This document shows, piece by piece, positions 61,591 to 64,000 of a DNA stretch of 64,000 bases. The DNA comes from UBA1926 sp002337215 (GTDB taxonomy: Bacteria; Planctomycetota; Phycisphaerae; Phycisphaerales; UBA1924). The position numbers and the translations under genes were made by a program. The DNA is taken from NCBI GenBank assembly GCA_963973795.1, contig CAXBAF010000019.1:15330-79329 (forward strand). Reading direction: 5' to 3'. Numbering within the stretch: position 1 is the first letter of the stretch; the number at the start of each line of letters is the position of its first letter. The notes under the pieces were generated by a model. That model ran no database searches and was not told the DNA's origin. It saw only the letters and a list, made by a program, of their open reading frames with translations.

Positions 61591-62276
61591 TGGTTGGTGC
61601 GTCGCCCATCCCGAAGGTGCTGCACCAGATCTGGCTCGGCCGCGGCGAGATGCCCGTGCAGCAGCGCCGTTGGAGACGCCGCTTCGCGGAGATGAACCCG
61701 GGCTGGACGCTTCACCTCTGGACCGACGACTACCTGCCGTTCCGGATCCTCAACCGAAGGGCGTGGGACGCGTGCCTCGCGATCGGTGGCGTCCCCGGCT
61801 GCGTCATGCGGAGCGACATCTTCCGTCTCGAAATCATGGCCCGCCTCGGCGGGGTCTACCTGGACACCGACATCAAGCCGGTTCGCCCGCTCGACACCTG
61901 CTGCCCGCCCGGCATCACGGCGTGGGTCGCGTGTGAGCAAGGAGACATCGTCTCGAACGCCGCGATGGGATTCGTTCCGAACCACCCAGCCGCGTGGCGG
62001 GCCGTGAACGCCATCGAGGAGTCCTTCTTTGAACGGCGATACGTCGGCGACCAGGCCGGCCCCGGGCTCGTCGCCCGGATCATGCTCGAGCACGACGACC
62101 TGATCCTCTGGCCGCCGGCGTGCTTCCATCCGCGGGTCGGCGAGACGATCCGGAACCCGGATCTGCCGCGGCTGCTAATGCAGGCGCATCTGTTTGCGGG
62201 GACATGGGTAGAAGGGCGGCAGAGCGATCATCAGCTACTCTGGCAGGTGAACAGCCCCGTTGGTGCTAGAGCATGA
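61590..62276 (+). CDS. GT32-like glycosyltransferase (second)
   Basis: A 228-residue protein from the ATG at 61590. IPKVLHQIWLGRGEMPVQQRRWRRRFAEMNPGWTLHLWTDD is a canonical GT32 start, and RSDIFRLEIMARLGGVYLDTDIKPVRPL carries the DxD (DTD). WVACEQGDIVSNAAMGFVPNHPAW and GPGLVARIML lie behind. Overlaps the upstream gene by TGATG and ends in an 11-base convergent overlap with the host HMA gene. It is the last prophage gene. Confidence 0.87.
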   Translation: MVGASPIPKVLHQIWLGRGEMPVQQRRWRRRFAEMNPGWTLHLWTDDYLPFRILNRRAWDACLAIGGVPGCVMRSDIFRLEIMARLGGVYLDTDIKPVRPLDTCCPPGITAWVACEQGDIVSNAAMGFVPNHPAAWRAVNAIEESFFERRYVGDQAGPGLVARIMLEHDDLILWPPACFHPRVGETIRNPDLPRLLMQAHLFAGTWVEGRQSDHQLLWQVNSPVGARA

Positions 62277-63039
62277 GACCGAGCATGACTGCGGCCATTG
62301 CGGCCATGGTCAGATCCTCGACGAGCGTGACCTTGGTCATGGGCAGATTCAGTGCCGTGCCGAGACAGGCACAGCGGATGGCCCGCTTGTCGAGCAGGGC
62401 CTTGAGCACGCCTGCCGCGCCCACGAGCATGAGCAAGAGCGTGACGGCGTTCGTCGCGACGGGCACCCAGGCGAGCAGGTAGGCGACACCGAGGGTCAGT
62501 TCGACGAAGGGGTACGCCCAGCCCCACGCGGGGATCTTGCGAGCGATGAGGTCGTAGCCGCGGTATGCGGAGACGAAGCCGGGCGGATCGAGAAGCTTGA
62601 AGAACGAGAAGACGATGAAGAAGCCGGCCATGAAGTGCTGCATGAGCGGTTCGACCGACCAGTCGCCGGTGCTGACGGCGACCAACAGCGTGACGCCAGC
62701 GATGAAGCCGACAATCAGGAAGAGCGGGTAAAGGCTCTCCTTGGGTTGCTCTTCAACCATCGCGTGATGCTGATGAGTCGACGGTTCGGAAGTGGCGGCC
62801 GCTGGCTCTGCGTCCTCCACGGATGTCAGCGTGTAATCGCCGGCGGATGCGACGGCGTCGCTCAGAGCGTCATGATCGGGGAGCAGGCTGCCCGAGATGA
62901 CGGCTTTGCCCTCGTGCGGCGACGCATCGGCGGATTCGATGGCGTCGAGCTTGAGCAACGCGCCGCTGATTTTGCTCGCGCACCCGCCGCAGTGCATGCC
63001 ATTGATCTGCAGCGTGGCCTTCTGTGTATCAGTCGTCAT
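62266..63039 (-). CDS. Heavy-metal-associated domain fused to MauE/DoxX-like membrane protein
   Basis: A 257-residue protein from the ATG at 63039. Residues ~7-75 are an HMA domain, with the metal-binding GMHCGGC. A His-rich linker (THQHHAMVEEQ) follows. Then come about four membrane segments, PLFLIVGFIAGVTLLVAV, FMAGFFIVFSFFKLLDPPGFV, VELTLGVAYLLAWV and VTLLLMLVGAAGVL, ending with RCACLGTALNLPM and another hydrophobic run. The membrane part is like MauE/DoxX-type proteins. A copper- or metal-handling role is likely. Its start overlaps the permease stop as TGATG. Confidence 0.82.
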   Translation of the reverse strand: MTTDTQKATLQINGMHCGGCASKISGALLKLDAIESADASPHEGKAVISGSLLPDHDALSDAVASAGDYTLTSVEDAEPAAATSEPSTHQHHAMVEEQPKESLYPLFLIVGFIAGVTLLVAVSTGDWSVEPLMQHFMAGFFIVFSFFKLLDPPGFVSAYRGYDLIARKIPAWGWAYPFVELTLGVAYLLAWVPVATNAVTLLLMLVGAAGVLKALLDKRAIRCACLGTALNLPMTKVTLVEDLTMAAMAAVMLGLML

Positions 63040-64000
63040 CAGAGTCTTCTTTCTTGCTGTTCTTTCTTGCTGTTCTTTCGTGCGATGAAGATTGCTTCGA
63101 GCCCGAAGATCAGAGCCATGGATCCGAGGCCGACGCCGACAACGAGGGGGTCGGTGGTGAGCTTGAGGTAGAGGAACGCCCCAAGCACAACCGCATCGAG
63201 GACGAGGGCTGTCAGCAGCACCCAGGCCTTGGCGTTGAGCTCCGTGCGCAGGTACTTGAAGACGCCCCAGTGGATCGCCATATCCATGACGATGTAGAAG
63301 ATCGCGCCGAGGGAAGCGATTCGGCCGAGATCGAAGAAGATCGTCAGCGCGAGGGCGATGACGGCGGTATAGACGAGCGTGTGCTTCTGGATACGGCCCG
63401 GCATGCCGAAGTGACGGTGCGGGACGAGGTCCATGTCGGTGAGCATCGCGAGCATGCGCGAGACAGCGAACATGCTGGCGATGAGGCCGGAGATCGTCGC
63501 GACGATCGCGAGCCCGATGGTGAGCCACTCGCCCCATTGCCCGACCGCCGGACGGGCGGCCTCGGCGAGGGACGAATCTCGCGCGGCGATGATCTCGTTC
63601 ACGCTGAGATTACCGGCGACCGCGAGCGTCACAAGCAGGTAGAGTCCGGTGCAGATGAGCAGGCTGAAGATGATGGATCGGCCGACGTTCTTCTTGGGCT
63701 CCATGATCTCATCGCCGCTGTTGGTGATGGTCGTGAAACCCTTATACGCGAGGATCGAGAGCGCGACGGCCGCGAGGAAACCAGTGATGCCGCCCTGAGC
63801 ATCGGATGACGCGCTCTCGCCCGTGAGCGTGTCGAAAGAGAGCCCCGACACCCAGAGCCCGATCCCGGCAAAGACCGCGATGCCCGCGATCTTGATGATC
63901 GCGGTGACTTTGCTCAGACCGCCGATGACCTGATTGCCGAGCAGATTGACGATGAACGCCACGACGATCAAACCGACGCCGAGCGCGGGCACGAGCCATG
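63039..64000 (-). CDS. APC-type amino acid permease, C-terminal part (cut by window edge)
   Basis: The open frame continues beyond the right edge; 320 codons are visible. Long hydrophobic segments alternate with loops: LIVVAFIVNLLGNQVIGGLS, ALSILAYKGFTTITNSGDEIMEPKKNVGRSIIFSLL (the GDEIMEPKKNVGR loop is the APC signature), VGQWGEWLTIGLAIVATISGLIASMFAVSRML and more. Transports an amino acid or polyamine. A basic KKEQQERRL tail ends it, encoded by a 13-base tandem repeat. Translationally coupled to the HMA gene downstream. Confidence 0.9.
   Translation of the reverse strand, partial: WLVPALGVGLIVVAFIVNLLGNQVIGGLSKVTAIIKIAGIAVFAGIGLWVSGLSFDTLTGESASSDAQGGITGFLAAVALSILAYKGFTTITNSGDEIMEPKKNVGRSIIFSLLICTGLYLLVTLAVAGNLSVNEIIAARDSSLAEAARPAVGQWGEWLTIGLAIVATISGLIASMFAVSRMLAMLTDMDLVPHRHFGMPGRIQKHTLVYTAVIALALTIFFDLGRIASLGAIFYIVMDMAIHWGVFKYLRTELNAKAWVLLTALVLDAVVLGAFLYLKLTTDPLVVGVGLGSMALIFGLEAIFIARKNSKKEQQERRL
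63047..63080. repeat. 13-base tandem repeat at the 3' end of the permease gene
   Basis: TTCTTTCTTGCTG occurs at 63047-63059 and 63060-63072, and a partial third copy follows to 63080. It lies within the codons for the basic permease tail. A 13-base unit changes reading frame when its copy number changes, so it could vary the tail and the coupling to the HMA gene. Confidence 0.75.

Larger units (their letters stand above)
27097..62276. mobile_element. Integrated tailed-phage genome (prophage), about 35 kb
   Basis: Phage genes run continuously from a serine-recombinase cassette through recombination, replication, packaging, head, tail and tail-tip modules. All are rightward except a four-gene island at 42.6-44.1 kb. 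The 272 bases before it (26825-27096) hold no supported gene. The right boundary is set by the last glycosyltransferase; the attachment-site core cannot be seen by eye. A flexible long-tailed virion (lambda/TP901-like layout with a tape measure of 780 residues) is likely. No endolysin, holin, excisionase or CI-like repressor is recognisable. The limits are approximate. Confidence 0.88.

Overview
The window looks like a chromosomal segment of a GC-rich planctomycete, probably of class Phycisphaerae. The reasons are the runs of Tat-signal Gfo/Idh/MocA oxidoreductases beside TIM-barrel sugar isomerases, a secreted FGE/SUMF1-type protein, many genes without a clear Shine-Dalgarno site, and the overall gene style. 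Taxonomy is inferred from gene content only. About 27 kb of host chromosome is followed by a 35 kb tailed-phage prophage, and the window ends in host genes again.

Region 1 (1-24.3 kb, host). A leftward operon encodes a methyltransferase, a flavin oxidoreductase and the start of a type III polyketide synthase (phenolic-lipid type), preceded by an ApbE-DUF819 fusion. Divergently, an FGE-like protein heads a rightward run of four exported sugar enzymes (oxidoreductase, isomerase, oxidoreductase, isomerase) and a hypothetical. A mostly leftward block follows: secreted hypothetical, glycosyltransferase, two oligopeptide ABC-transporter subunits, DAO-type amine oxidase, PilT, glycerate 2-kinase and an aminotransferase. 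A photolyase, an esterase-like hydrolase, a secreted hypothetical and tRNA-Asn with promoter and terminator complete the region.

Region 2 (24.45-26.8 kb). A leftward overlapping pair, dGTPase then nucleotidyltransferase, is visibly less GC-rich than its surroundings. It is a plausible transferred anti-phage operon.

Region 3 (27.1-62.3 kb, prophage). The order is: integration cassette (small ORF, DUF2924, large serine recombinase, HTH protein); a two-gene cargo cassette with a QueC-like PP-loop protein; phage sigma factor; recombination and replication genes (PD-(D/E)XK nuclease, AAA ATPase, DUF669, RusA, helicase, primase-polymerase); an origin-like repeat region; a ParB-DNA methylase; a leftward four-gene island with a histone-like HARE-HTH protein; head genes (terminase, gpW-like, portal, protease-capsid fusion, DUF2190); tail genes (terminator, tube, frameshifted chaperone, gp10-like, tape measure, tip proteins); and a terminal cassette of methyltransferase, MptE/GT42-like transferase, Ser/Gly-rich repeat protein and two GT32-like glycosyltransferases. 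Almost every junction is an ATGA, GTGA or TGATG overlap. No lysis gene, excisionase or CI-like repressor is recognisable.

Region 4 (62.3-64 kb, host). A translationally coupled amino acid permease (cut by the window edge) and an HMA-MauE/DoxX-like membrane protein run leftward and meet the last phage gene with an 11-base convergent overlap.

The two most interesting systems are the QueC-like cargo cassette (29.9-32.8 kb) and the terminal glycosylation cassette with its serine-rich target candidate (58.5-62.3 kb).
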